DNA of 42,968 nucleotides from a virus. Location: IMG/VR virus record IMGVR_UViG_3300028388_004822, positions 1 through 42,968 of that record; one strand, 5' to 3'. Made by a program: the position numbers and the translations under genes. This document shows positions 1 to 9,119 of this stretch, piece after piece. The notes under the pieces were generated by a model. The model had not been told where the DNA came from, searched no databases, and saw nothing but the letters and a program-made list of their open reading frames with translations. The stretch's first letter is position 1, and every line of letters begins with the position of its first letter.

Positions 1-9
1 GTTTAGGTG

Positions 10-564
10 ATGGCTTTTGAACTGAATCCGGATCTGATCCGAAATATGATCAGCGCTATCGAGTCGCAGCCGCTTCCCAATCGGGTGCAGCTGGCTGCTA
101 TCTTCGATGTTACGGAGCGAACAATCCTGGATTGGACACGAGACGGCATGCCGGTGCAGGCAGAAAACCAACGCGGCAAGGGAAACGAATACCGGATGAT
201 AGATTGCGTGATCTGGCTGATCCAGCGCGAGTATGATCGCCTGACGCGTGAGACTGCCAAAGATAGGCTAGATCGCACGCGCGCTGATATCGCCCAGATC
301 GAGCTCGCCGAAAAACTCGGCCTGGTGGCACGCGTCGACGAACTGGAAAGCAATTGGGTCCGCGACGTAATGGCGTGCAAGTCAGAGCTTTTAAATCTGG
401 GGCCGCGCCTGGCCGCGAAGCTGACCGCCGTGCTGGGTGTGGAGGTCAACGACGAGCTGATCACCGGGGAAGTCGAAAAGGCACTGGCCAAGCTCGTCGA
501 AGGCGGCGAGCCGGCCGAATCCGACGACGAAGAACTGACGCATGAGTTCGAATCCGAAGATTAA
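10..564 (+). CDS. Terminase small subunit, Nu1-like
   Basis: Predicted DNA-recognition subunit of the packaging motor, 184 aa. The N-terminal third (about residues 22-55) reads as a winged helix-turn-helix of the Nu1/gpNu1 type: it contains the segments VTERTILDWTRDGMPV and YRMIDCVIWLI, followed by a charged helical segment (residues 75-115) of the kind used for oligomerisation. The C terminus is acidic and overlaps the large-subunit start by 23 bases, the usual translationally coupled small/large terminase pair. I chose ATG at 10; a GTG at 7 directly precedes it. Its ribosome site would lie at the other end of the linearised genome. Identification rests on domain pattern and position, so family assignment is good but cos/pac specificity is unknown. 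Confidence 0.85.
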   Translation: MAFELNPDLIRNMISAIESQPLPNRVQLAAIFDVTERTILDWTRDGMPVQAENQRGKGNEYRMIDCVIWLIQREYDRLTRETAKDRLDRTRADIAQIELAEKLGLVARVDELESNWVRDVMACKSELLNLGPRLAAKLTAVLGVEVNDELITGEVEKALAKLVEGGEPAESDDEELTHEFESED

Positions 565-2578
565 GCTTGAAATACTCGCCGATCGCTACGCCATCGGGCA
601 GATGCGTCGTACCGCGCGCCGCGTGATCCGGCGTATCAGAAAACGATGGGCGCCACCGATCCGCATGGCAACAAAACTCTGGGCCGATACTCACCTGTAT
701 CTGCCGCCCGAGAACACCGACCAGGCCGGACGCTTCTCGACCCGGGTGACACCCTACACCACGTCGATCCTTGATGCGATTGACGATCCCAAAGTACACA
801 AAGTGGTTTGCATGAAATCCAGCCAGGTCGGCTGGACGATGGGCGTGTTGATGCCGTCGCTCGGCAAAAAAATCCACATCAACCCGTCGGCCGCTGTCAT
901 CATGTTTCCAAAAGAGGGCCAGGCGCGAGAGTTCAGCCAGGAGAAATTCGCACCGACAATTGACGCGACGCCAGTCTTGAGCGAACGCGTCGACACATCG
1001 GCGCGTAAAAACGGCAACTCGATCCTGTTCAAGAAATTCCCAGGGGGCTTTCTGAAGCTTGTCGGGTCAAACTCGCCGGCGAGCGTAAAATCGACCTCGG
1101 CGCCGTTCCTCGCAATTGAGGAGCCCGACGATTGTAATTTGAACGTCAGAAATCAGGGCAACTCCATCGACCTGTTGCAGGATCGCGCGAAGACCTTCCA
1201 GCGTCACAAGATCATCATCGGCGGCACTCCAAGCCTGAAAGGGCTGTCGTCGATCGAGCACGAGCTGGAATCATCCGACTACCGCGAGCTGCACGTGGCC
1301 TGTCACGATTGCGACGAAGAACACGTATTGAGCTGGGACAACGTCAGCTGGGACGAAAACGCGGACATCGAGCACCGCATCTACGGCAAATCACAACCGG
1401 AAACCGCGCACTACGCTTGCCCACACTGCGGATCGCTCTGGAACGACTGGCGCAAAAACGACAACGTCCGCAAAGCCTGTGAGGCGAAACGCTGGATCGC
1501 CCGCTATCCCTTCCGGGGCATCGCGGGCTTCCGAATCAACGAACTGTACTCGCCGTTCCCTGGCTCGGTACTGGCAAAGCTGGTCGAACGCTACCTCAAA
1601 GCCAAAGCCAAAGAGGCAGCGGGTGACCTCGGACCATTGATCGCGTTCACGAACTCGGTGCTCGGCGAGTCCTACGAGTATCAAAGCGATTCGCCAGAAG
1701 CCGAAGAACTCGAAGCCAGAGCGCTTAAATACTCAGAAAAGACGGTACCGAACGGTGGCCTGATCCTGACCGCCGGCGTTGACATCCAACACGACCGCAT
1801 CGCCATCGCGATCCGGGCCTGGGGGCGGGGTGAAGAAAGCTGGCTGGTGTGGTTCGATGAGATCTACGGGAATCCGATCGACAAACACGATGCCGTCTGG
1901 GACGAGCTCGATCACATCCTGAGTGCGCCTTATCCGCACGAGAAAGGCGTCTCGCTCTACATCCAGGCCGCCAGCATCGACGCCAGCGACGGCCATACCT
2001 CGGAGCCGGTCTATCACTTCGTAAGACCGCGTCAACGCCGCGGCATCATGGCGATAAAAGGCGCGGCCCGCGACAGCATCACCGCCGAGATCTTTTCGAA
2101 ACCGAGAGAAAGCGTCGATACCAACTACAAAAACTCGAAGGCCGCCAAGTACGGCCTGCGCCCGCATGTGGTCGGTACCCACAAAGCCAAGACTTTGATC
2201 GACGGGAAACTTGGCCTGACCGGTCACGGCCCTGGCACGATGCACTGGTACAAAGACGTCCGCGCCGACTACTGCAAACAGCTGGTCTCCGAGGTCTTGG
2301 CACCGCATCCCCGTCGACCGAAAGACAAGGTCTGGCAGCTGAAATCAGGCGAGCGCAACGAAGCCCTGGACTGTGAAGTTTACGCGTTGCACGCGTCCTA
2401 CTCGCTGAAAGTGCATCTGCTCAAAGCGACGCAGTGGGATGCCATCGAGCAAAAGCTGATGCAGACCGATCTGTTCCCGATGGCGGCCGGCTCAGACATT
2501 ACGCCGGCATCCCCAAAGAAAACGGAATCCCCTCCACGCAAACAAGCCGCAGCTGGCGGCGCAGGAAGTTGGTTATGA
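542..2578 (+). CDS. Terminase large subunit, lambda gpA-like
   Basis: ATP-driven packaging motor and nuclease that cuts concatemeric DNA and loads it into proheads, 678 aa, close to the normal gpA length (about 640). The ATPase motif KSSQVGWT is at residues 92-99 (variant Walker A typical of the GpA family) and FLAIEEPDD at 189-197 is the Walker B. A zinc-ribbon-like CxxC pair (CHDC, then CPHCG) lies near residues 255-300. The C-terminal nuclease region begins around GVDIQHDRI (about 410) and includes later acidic residues. It overlaps the upstream small subunit, and its stop overlaps the next gene start as ATGA. Nothing is truncated. Confidence 0.95.
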   Translation: MSSNPKIKLEILADRYAIGQMRRTARRVIRRIRKRWAPPIRMATKLWADTHLYLPPENTDQAGRFSTRVTPYTTSILDAIDDPKVHKVVCMKSSQVGWTMGVLMPSLGKKIHINPSAAVIMFPKEGQAREFSQEKFAPTIDATPVLSERVDTSARKNGNSILFKKFPGGFLKLVGSNSPASVKSTSAPFLAIEEPDDCNLNVRNQGNSIDLLQDRAKTFQRHKIIIGGTPSLKGLSSIEHELESSDYRELHVACHDCDEEHVLSWDNVSWDENADIEHRIYGKSQPETAHYACPHCGSLWNDWRKNDNVRKACEAKRWIARYPFRGIAGFRINELYSPFPGSVLAKLVERYLKAKAKEAAGDLGPLIAFTNSVLGESYEYQSDSPEAEELEARALKYSEKTVPNGGLILTAGVDIQHDRIAIAIRAWGRGEESWLVWFDEIYGNPIDKHDAVWDELDHILSAPYPHEKGVSLYIQAASIDASDGHTSEPVYHFVRPRQRRGIMAIKGAARDSITAEIFSKPRESVDTNYKNSKAAKYGLRPHVVGTHKAKTLIDGKLGLTGHGPGTMHWYKDVRADYCKQLVSEVLAPHPRRPKDKVWQLKSGERNEALDCEVYALHASYSLKVHLLKATQWDAIEQKLMQTDLFPMAAGSDITPASPKKTESPPRKQAAAGGAGSWL

Positions 2579-2808
2579 CCGCGATAACACTAACCACTGC
2601 CCAATCAATGCTGCAGTTCTATATCGATGCCGAAACCAAAGTGCTGAAAGGCCAATCGGTAAAGCATGGCGAACGCACACTCACGAAAGCGGACCTCAGC
2701 GAGATTCGAAAAGGCAGGCAGGAGTGGGCCGGGATAGTAGATGAACTGACTGCCGCGTCGCAGGGCGATCAGCGGCGCGTTCGTTTTATGGAATGGAACA
2801 GCGTATGA
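2575..2808 (+). CDS. gpW-like head-tail joining protein
   Basis: Small protein of 77 aa in the position and size range of lambda gpW, which seals the portal after DNA packaging and permits tail attachment. The sequence has the gpW-type pattern: an N-terminal helix (LTTAQSMLQFYIDAETKVLKG), a short turn with G and R residues (KHGERTLTKADLSEIRKGRQ) and a second helix. The start ATG at 2575 overlaps the terminase stop (ATGA) and its stop overlaps the portal start (ATGA), so the three genes are translationally coupled. The assignment is by pattern and synteny. Confidence 0.85.
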   Translation: MTAITLTTAQSMLQFYIDAETKVLKGQSVKHGERTLTKADLSEIRKGRQEWAGIVDELTAASQGDQRRVRFMEWNSV

Positions 2809-4274
2809 ACGTCCTCGAAAACGTCATCGCTGCATTATCACCGGGTTGGGCAGCCGCTAGAGCTCGTCACCGGATTGCATTGCAAGCCTATGAAGCGGCC
2901 GATACTACCCGATTACGTAAGCCGCGGCGGGAGAACCGCAGCGGCGACGGTGCCGTACGTAAGGCTGGGAAGATCATCCGTGAGCAAGCACGAGCACTGG
3001 ATGAAGATCATGACCTGGTGGTTGGCATCTTCGATACGTTTGTAGCCAATGTCGTCGGACCTCATGGCATTCAGATCGAGCCGATGCCGCGAAAACGGAA
3101 CGGCGAGATTCACATAGAACTGGCTGAGCAAATCGAAGAAGTACGCCGTGATTGGATTCAGCGACCCGAGTCGACCTGGGAATACGATAATCCCATGATG
3201 GAACGCATCATCGCCAGAACCTGGGCACGTGATGGTGAATGCTTTGCGCAGCATCTTGTCGGCAATGTCGCCGGCCTTGAACACGGTACACGGATACCGT
3301 ATTCACTGGAATTGTTGGAGCCGGATCTCTGTCCGATCCATTATGACGATCTTTCGAAAAACATTATCCAAGGGATTGAACGCAACGCTTGGAGTCAGCC
3401 ACAAGCCTTTTGGTTTTATCTCTCTCATCCGGGCGATACCTATGGGTTTCGCAGCATCAACCCAACGGCTATGAAACGGGTGCCGGCAGCGCGCGTACAA
3501 CATATCAAATTGGCGCGCCGGTTACGCCAGGCGCGGGGAATCTCGCTGCTGGCGCCGGTATTGAATCGGTTGCACGACGTCAAAGAGTACGAGGACTCGG
3601 AGCGGATCGCCGCAAAGATGGCCAGCGCGATGGCGATGTATGTGAAAAAAGGAACTCCAGATCTGTATGAGCCCGATAAGACCAGCGACGAAACCGGCGA
3701 AAGTGATCGACGGCTATCACAAGTCGCACCTGGCATGATGTGGGTAGATCTGATGGCCGGCGAAGAAGTAGGCACGATCGATGTCAGTCGGCCGACGAAT
3801 TTGCTTACACCATTTCGTGAGGCGATGCTGCGCGCCGTCGCCGCCGGGACTCAAACCAGCTACAGCTCGATATCACGTAACTATATCAGCAACTATTCGG
3901 CGCGGCGTCAAGAACTGGTTGAGCAGTTCATGCATTACACCACGTTGCAGGGCCAGTTCATTGCGCAGTGGTCGCGCCCGGTCTATCAGCTCGGTCTGGC
4001 TACTGCGATCGCCGCGCGCATCATTCGCATTCCTTCTGATGTCGATCCGTTAACTATTGACGATGCCGGGTACAACGGTCCGGTCATGCCCTGGATTGAT
4101 CCGGCGAAAGAGGCGAAAGCGCAAGAGTTGCTGGTAAAGAACCGCTTCAAATCACACAGCCAGGTGATCCGCGAGCGCGGCGGGATTCCAAGCAAAGTCA
4201 AGAAAGAGATCGAGCGCGAGCAGGCTGAAAACACTGACGTGCCGGCGTCAACATTAGAGGATCGAGCAGCATGA
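2805..4274 (+). CDS. Portal protein, lambda gpB family
   Basis: Dodecameric portal at the packaging vertex, 489 aa from ATG 2805. Family-typical features are the N-terminal arginine-rich segment after the first helix, the segment VVGIFDTFVANVVGPHGI and the C-terminal block SYSSISRNYISNYSARRQEL followed by a basic/acidic tail. An ATG at 2793 could add four residues, but 2805 gives the ATGA overlap with the upstream stop. The stop overlaps the protease-capsid start in the same way. Length matches the lambda portal family (about 500 aa). Confidence 0.93.
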   Translation: MNVLENVIAALSPGWAAARARHRIALQAYEAADTTRLRKPRRENRSGDGAVRKAGKIIREQARALDEDHDLVVGIFDTFVANVVGPHGIQIEPMPRKRNGEIHIELAEQIEEVRRDWIQRPESTWEYDNPMMERIIARTWARDGECFAQHLVGNVAGLEHGTRIPYSLELLEPDLCPIHYDDLSKNIIQGIERNAWSQPQAFWFYLSHPGDTYGFRSINPTAMKRVPAARVQHIKLARRLRQARGISLLAPVLNRLHDVKEYEDSERIAAKMASAMAMYVKKGTPDLYEPDKTSDETGESDRRLSQVAPGMMWVDLMAGEEVGTIDVSRPTNLLTPFREAMLRAVAAGTQTSYSSISRNYISNYSARRQELVEQFMHYTTLQGQFIAQWSRPVYQLGLATAIAARIIRIPSDVDPLTIDDAGYNGPVMPWIDPAKEAKAQELLVKNRFKSHSQVIRERGGIPSKVKKEIEREQAENTDVPASTLEDRAA

Positions 4275-6295
4275 AAAAATCATGGTTCAAAATCAAGGCG
4301 GCAGATGAACGACGGGCGGAAATCTATCTATACGGCGATATTGTCTCTGACAAATGGGATGAAACCGAAGTCACGGCTAAAGATTTCATTGATGAACTCA
4401 ACGCTCTGGATGTCGACGATATTGATCTGAGGATCAATTCCAACGGCGGCGCGATCTTTCAGGCAACCGCGATCTATAACGCACTGCTTCGTCACCCTGC
4501 CCAGATCACGAGCCATATTGACGGAATTGCCGCCTCGGCCGCCAGCATGGTAGCGATGGCGGGTGATCTTATCGTGATGGCAGACACGGGGTTGATGATG
4601 ATTCATAACCCTTGGCTGATGCTGATGATCGCAGGCGATGCGAACGATATTCGTAAGGCATCGGAGCAGACGCTGGTAATGCTGGAGCAAGCTAAAGAGG
4701 CGATGCTCAACGCCTATGTACGCCATAGCAACCTAAGCCGCGAGCAAATCGCTGCCGCAATGGACGAAGAAACATGGTACACCGCTGAGCAGGCGCTCAG
4801 CGGCGGGTTTATCAACGAAATATTTACCGGGCAGAAAGTCGCTGCCTGTATTCGCGCCGGGCGCTATCGACGCACTCCGGCAAATCTTATTGCAACATCC
4901 CGGAGGTTACCCGTGGAAGACGATGACATCAAAGAACCGGAGGATGTGAAAACTCCTGAATCCAAAGTGAATGTAGAGGAAATCAAAGCGGCTGCCCGAA
5001 AAAAAGCACTGGCCGATGAACAGAAACGCCGTACCGACATCGGGGCATTGTTTGCAAAGTTTCCTGGTCAGTCGGACTTGCTACGTGAATGTCAAGATGA
5101 CACAGAGTGCACCGTAGATCGCGCCAGCGCTCGATTGATCGAAGCGCTTGGGGCAGACACAAAGCCCATCGGTCAGACGAACCGAATTGAAACCGGTGAA
5201 GACGAATTCGACAAATTCAAATCAGGGGCGGTAGCAGGACTGCTGGCCAGAGCTCATCGGAGACCTGAGCAGATAGAAGCTGCAGCTGAATATCGGTATG
5301 TCACGTTTCGCCAGATCGCCGCACGCTGTGCCATCCAAGTCGGCATGAGTTCCCGCGAGATCGAGGCAATGCGCTCGCGGGATCTGTTCGGCATGATCAT
5401 CAGCCATTCGACTAGTGACTTTCCTAACATCTTGGAAGATACGATGCATAAGATGATCGTGTCGGCCTATACGGCGTACGGCGATGTTTGGCGCCGGTTC
5501 TGCAAAATTGGTGAGGTTTCGGACTTTCGGATACACCGCCGGCTGAAGTTAGGGAGCTTTAATAACCTAGCTGCTGTCAAGGAAAACGGTGAATATCAGC
5601 AAAGCACAATACCGGATGCCGAGAAAGAAAACCAGCAGGCGGATACCAAAGGCCGCGAGATCCGAATCAGTCGGCAAATGCTTATTAATGACGATCTCAG
5701 TGTGTTTAATGACCTTGGCACCCAGATGGGGCGTGCTGCCGCGCGGACAGTCGAAGCGGATGTTTTCACGTTACTGGCCAGTAATCCGATCATGTCCGAC
5801 GGTACGGCGTTTTTTCATGCTGATCATGGCAACCTCGCCGCTTCGGGGGCGGTGCCGTCTGTTACGACGCTGTCAACAGCGGAAGACGCCATGCGCTCTC
5901 AGACAGATCCCGGCGGCAATGAACTTCTGGATATTCGACCGCGCAGCTTTTTGGGCGGCTTATCAAATGCCCGGCTGACAACAGAAATACTTGGCTCAGA
6001 GTACACACCTGAAACGGCTAGTGGCGCAAAGTCTCAGCAGCGGCGCAACGCGCTATTCGGAATGGTCAGCCAGGACAACATCATCAGCACGCCACGTCTG
6101 ACTAATCCCTGGTATCTGTTTGCTGATCCGATGGAAGCGCCGGCGATCGAAGTGGCCTTTCTGGACGGTGAACAGGACCCGGCCGTGGATCAGTTTGATA
6201 GACGTAATCCGGACGGTATAAGCCTGTTGGTTCGCCATGATTACGGCGTGGCCTGTATCGATTGGCGCGGTGCTTATCGGAATCCTGGCGCGTAA
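4271..6295 (+). CDS. Fused ClpP-type prohead protease and major capsid protein
   Basis: Single 674 aa polypeptide. Residues 1-200 are a ClpP/S14-type head maturation protease: NSNGGAIFQ and GIAASAASMVAMAG carry the oxyanion glycine pair and the nucleophile serine, and MIHNPW carries the catalytic histidine. After a charged linker (about 205-270) comes a major capsid domain of the Mu gpT-like type (about 290-674), with FWRRF-like, HADHGNLA and RNALFG-type segments. In lambda-like heads protease and capsid are separate genes; fused forms are known in some siphoviruses. Self-processing would be needed to release the capsid subunit. It is flanked by portal and decoration genes. Confidence 0.9.
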   Translation: MKKSWFKIKAADERRAEIYLYGDIVSDKWDETEVTAKDFIDELNALDVDDIDLRINSNGGAIFQATAIYNALLRHPAQITSHIDGIAASAASMVAMAGDLIVMADTGLMMIHNPWLMLMIAGDANDIRKASEQTLVMLEQAKEAMLNAYVRHSNLSREQIAAAMDEETWYTAEQALSGGFINEIFTGQKVAACIRAGRYRRTPANLIATSRRLPVEDDDIKEPEDVKTPESKVNVEEIKAAARKKALADEQKRRTDIGALFAKFPGQSDLLRECQDDTECTVDRASARLIEALGADTKPIGQTNRIETGEDEFDKFKSGAVAGLLARAHRRPEQIEAAAEYRYVTFRQIAARCAIQVGMSSREIEAMRSRDLFGMIISHSTSDFPNILEDTMHKMIVSAYTAYGDVWRRFCKIGEVSDFRIHRRLKLGSFNNLAAVKENGEYQQSTIPDAEKENQQADTKGREIRISRQMLINDDLSVFNDLGTQMGRAAARTVEADVFTLLASNPIMSDGTAFFHADHGNLAASGAVPSVTTLSTAEDAMRSQTDPGGNELLDIRPRSFLGGLSNARLTTEILGSEYTPETASGAKSQQRRNALFGMVSQDNIISTPRLTNPWYLFADPMEAPAIEVAFLDGEQDPAVDQFDRRNPDGISLLVRHDYGVACIDWRGAYRNPGA

Positions 6296-6336
6296 TCGCT
6301 CCGGCTTTTAGAACAGCAAGACTTTCGGAGATAGTT

Positions 6337-6714
6337 ATGGCAAAGAACATGAGATACGACGGTAAAACCATCACCTGGACAAACGGTGGCTCGGCGGTGT
6401 CGGCCGGTGACCCGGTCGTTGTGGGCGGCAACGGTACCGCGTTGCTGTGTGTCGCGTTGGGTGATATAGCCAACGGTGAAAGCGGCGAGCTTGCAACTGA
6501 AGGTGTGTGGCAATTACCTAAAGCATCGGCAGCAGTGATTGGGCAAGGTGAGACGGTCATTTTTGATGTCTCAAACGGAAACTTCGAGGATAACCAAGCG
6601 ACACCAGCAACAGGCGATGTCAGTGGAGCCTGTGTGGCCTGGTCTGCAGCGGGCAATGGCGCAACGGTCGTTGATGTAAAAATCAACGTAAGTGTCGGTG
6701 CGATAGCGGCTTAA
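6337..6714 (+). CDS. DUF2190-type capsid decoration protein
   Basis: Protein of 125 aa, rich in small residues and beta-prone, typical of the DUF2190 (RecA/RadA recombinase-like by name only) family that stabilises phage capsids. Recognisable elements are GGSAVSAGDPVVVGG near the N terminus and GVWQLPKASAAVIGQGE in the middle. ATG at 6337 is preceded by CGGAGATAG, a good ribosome site; there is no comparable site farther upstream. It directly follows the capsid gene, where decoration proteins usually sit. Confidence 0.8.
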   Translation: MAKNMRYDGKTITWTNGGSAVSAGDPVVVGGNGTALLCVALGDIANGESGELATEGVWQLPKASAAVIGQGETVIFDVSNGNFEDNQATPATGDVSGACVAWSAAGNGATVVDVKINVSVGAIAA

Positions 6715-6735
6715 ACCTAAACTGTTTGCCAAGTC

Positions 6736-7044
6736 ATGAGCGATTTCAGCATAGCCGCAGCGGACGCTGCCGAAGTTATCTTCGAGACGATAGGCGAGTC
6801 CGCGAGCTATGTTGATGCCGGCATGGCGGAAGCTATTAATTGCACCGTCATACCCACCTTCGGCGTACAGCTAAACACCGGCTACGACGCCATCGTCGAG
6901 CCGATCGATACGTTTTTCTTTCGCCTGGCGGAGATCCGACCGCGAGTGAACGGCCGGGTGACGCTCAACAACATCACATACTGTCTCGTCGAGCTGATCC
7001 GAGGCGATGAAACAGAACAAGAATGGCAGGTAAGGCAGCTATGA
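6736..7044 (+). CDS. Head-tail connector candidate
   Basis: Protein of 102 aa located between the decoration protein and a tail-completion gene, the place of the lambda gpFI/gpFII connectors. It is acidic with beta-strand-like segments (VRPRVNGRVTL-type spacing before the C terminus). Pattern suggests the Phage_attach-like head-tail attachment group, but similarity is weak by eye. Its stop overlaps the next start (ATGA at 7041). Confidence 0.5.
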   Translation: MSDFSIAAADAAEVIFETIGESASYVDAGMAEAINCTVIPTFGVQLNTGYDAIVEPIDTFFFRLAEIRPRVNGRVTLNNITYCLVELIRGDETEQEWQVRQL

Positions 7045-7553
7045 CCGAAGCCAGACCGATTCTCACACAAGCGCTGGACGCGCTGGAAACACGCCTGAAG
7101 CGGATCCGCGTCATCAACGGCTATCACACCGACGCCGGTCAGATCGTCGTCCGCGGCCGTCGCCAGTTCAACGCGATGATAAACCCGGATACCGGGCGGA
7201 CGTACGATCCGTTCCCGCTGCTCAGCATCGCCGATATCAGCGTGAGTCCGGCCGAACGGGCCGGCCAGAGCACATTACACACACTGGCTTACCGCGCGGA
7301 GCTCAGTTTCACCGTGATCGGTGCCGGCCTGATCGGTCAGGAGATCGCGCAAAGCCGAGCCGATGAGCTTTTTGCTGACATTACCAAGGCGATCACGCTC
7401 GATCCTCTTGTCGACGAGGGGCGCGGCATCGTGCCGGGCGATGCGATTTTTGACGAAGTGGAGATCGGAAGCCATATCGTCACGGTGCAGCAAAGCTATA
7501 CCACTGAACTGATCACTCATTACGGGCACGTGCCCGTTACTACAGGAGCTTAA
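7041..7553 (+). CDS. Tail completion/terminator-like protein
   Basis: Protein of 170 aa. Synteny (after the connector, before the tube) and a gpU-like layout suggest a tail terminator or tail completion protein that caps the tail tube and joins it to the head. It contains a helical N terminus (PILTQALDALETRLKRIRVI) and a beta-rich remainder ending in a conserved-looking TVQQSYTTEL segment. ATG 7041 overlaps the upstream stop and has AAGG five bases upstream; an in-frame ATG at 7023 is possible. Confidence 0.55.
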   Translation: MTEARPILTQALDALETRLKRIRVINGYHTDAGQIVVRGRRQFNAMINPDTGRTYDPFPLLSIADISVSPAERAGQSTLHTLAYRAELSFTVIGAGLIGQEIAQSRADELFADITKAITLDPLVDEGRGIVPGDAIFDEVEIGSHIVTVQQSYTTELITHYGHVPVTTGA

Positions 7554-7556
7554 ATC

Positions 7557-8384
7557 ATGTCCGCAACCTTTCCATTGGCGCGTGCAAATCAGGGCCTCGA
7601 TGGCTTTTTAGCCGAGGGCAACATCCTGATGCAGGTCAAGGATGTCGCCGGCGTCTATGGTCCCTTAGAGGGACCGATCAACGGCACGACATTATCTTTC
7701 AATCCCGGCGAAGGAGAAACCAAAGAGCGCATCAGTAAGATGATCGGCACCTCGGGCCAGGCGCTGAACTCCATTATCACCGCCGGGACACCGTCGATCA
7801 CATTCGGATTCAACGATCTGGGCGCTCGTCAGTTCGCACTGGCGTCGCGCGGTGCAATATCAGCGATCAACGAAGCCGGCGGATCGGTTTCCGCGGCAAG
7901 CTTTACGGTCCCGGCCGCTGCAAAAGGAGGCTGGATCGAGCTGCCGAATCGGAATATCGCCGTAGCGGGTTTTTCGATCACCGGCGCCGGCGGCACGCCG
8001 ACCTATACGTTCAGCGCCAATGCCGACCAGGACTACGGGCCGATCAACTATGAGCAGGGTCACGTTTACATTCCCAAGGCTTCGACTATTGCCAACGGAG
8101 CCACCATCGAGGTGACGTATACGTATCTGGCGGTGACCGGCGAGCTGATCAAGGGCAACCAGATTGATCAGACCGTAATGCGCCTTATCTTCGAGGGCAA
8201 GAACAAGGCTAACTTCCAGAAGATGCGGATTATTTTCCACGAAGCGACGGTCCAGCCGACGCAGGATATCGACGTACTGGGCGACGACTTCGCCGGTGCC
8301 GCCTTCAGCGGCAACCTGACCACGCCGGTCGGTAAAGATGCGCCGTACGAAGTCGAGTGGAATCTGACACTGGCAACAGCGTAA
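7557..8384 (+). CDS. Major tail tube protein candidate
   Basis: Protein of 275 aa placed immediately before the small proteins that precede the tape measure. It is beta-rich. Segments such as SFNPGEGETKERISKMIG and DYGPINYEQGHVYIPKAS resemble tail tube proteins of long-tailed phages (a strand with D/N-Y-x-x-D/N-x-x-G spacing). The good ribosome site CAGGAG precedes ATG 7557. The identification as tube is mainly from size and position. Confidence 0.6.
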   Translation: MSATFPLARANQGLDGFLAEGNILMQVKDVAGVYGPLEGPINGTTLSFNPGEGETKERISKMIGTSGQALNSIITAGTPSITFGFNDLGARQFALASRGAISAINEAGGSVSAASFTVPAAAKGGWIELPNRNIAVAGFSITGAGGTPTYTFSANADQDYGPINYEQGHVYIPKASTIANGATIEVTYTYLAVTGELIKGNQIDQTVMRLIFEGKNKANFQKMRIIFHEATVQPTQDIDVLGDDFAGAAFSGNLTTPVGKDAPYEVEWNLTLATA

Positions 8385-8426
8385 TCATCAACAGATCCGA
8401 CTGACTTTTCATCAGGAGATACCACC

Positions 8427-8615
8427 ATGCCTCAAGAACTCAAAGCCCATCCCGGCACGCCCGAAACCGGCGCGCAGATCACCCGCAAAGTGGCCAGGGA
8501 AGTCGAGCATAAGGGAAAACTATACAAGCCCGGTGACGAGATCACCGACAGAGCCGACTATATCCAGCGTCTGGAAGGGATAGGGGTGCTCGAACCGCTT
8601 CCGCAAGGGAAATAA
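8427..8615 (+). CDS. Small tail-region protein, function unknown
   Basis: Protein of 62 aa, charged and soluble, with a strong ribosome site (CAGGAG) nine bases before ATG. The segment VEHKGKLYKPGDEIT resembles the short conserved hypothetical proteins that many phages carry between tube and chaperone genes. It lies 3 bp before the next gene. No catalytic motif can be seen. Confidence 0.6.
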   Translation: MPQELKAHPGTPETGAQITRKVAREVEHKGKLYKPGDEITDRADYIQRLEGIGVLEPLPQGK

Positions 8616-8618
8616 CCG

Positions 8619-9119
8619 ATGGGATCGATCAACACCAGCAGCGGCGATTTCGCCGCGCAGGCCAAGATTGTACTGGGCCTGGCCTCGATAGTGCCGGCGG
8701 GCGCATCGCCGGCCTATGTCAATACCGAGCTCTATGAGCGCGTCACGGTGATTATCAACGTCAGGAATGCCACAACGGTCACCGGCTCGGCGATCACGCT
8801 GCTGCAGGCGACCGATGTGAACGGAGCCGGAGAGAAGGCGGTGTCGTTCGCCACCGCCAAGCGCAACCTGGACGCCGATGCGGCCGACTCGCTCAGCGAC
8901 TTCGCAGTAGTCAGCGACACGTTCACGACGGACGCCACCAATAACAGAAATCTGATGTACGTGATGGACGTGGATCCGGCGAACCTCGACAGCGCCGGCG
9001 GGTTCCAGTTTCTACGCGCCGGCGTCGGTAATGCCACGGCAGCCGAAGTGGAGGTGCTCTATATCCTGTGGGCGTCGAAAGTGTCGCCGTATCTGCCTTC
9101 GGCGAAGGTGGCGAACTGA
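8619..9119 (+). CDS. Virion-associated protein, function unknown
   Basis: Protein of 166 aa, rich in Ala, Thr, Val and Asn with alternating beta-like segments, typical of a structural protein. It lies between the tube candidate and minor tail protein Z, and its stop overlaps the next ATG at 9119. No tail-assembly chaperone frameshift pair (gpG/gpGT type) is evident in this gap, so it does not replace that function by similarity. I do not recognise a family. Confidence 0.55.
   Translation: MGSINTSSGDFAAQAKIVLGLASIVPAGASPAYVNTELYERVTVIINVRNATTVTGSAITLLQATDVNGAGEKAVSFATAKRNLDADAADSLSDFAVVSDTFTTDATNNRNLMYVMDVDPANLDSAGGFQFLRAGVGNATAAEVEVLYILWASKVSPYLPSAKVAN

Noticed and set aside
1733-2308. Long minus-strand ORF in the large terminase gene
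   Set aside because: Shadow of a well-supported terminase with motifs on the other strand.
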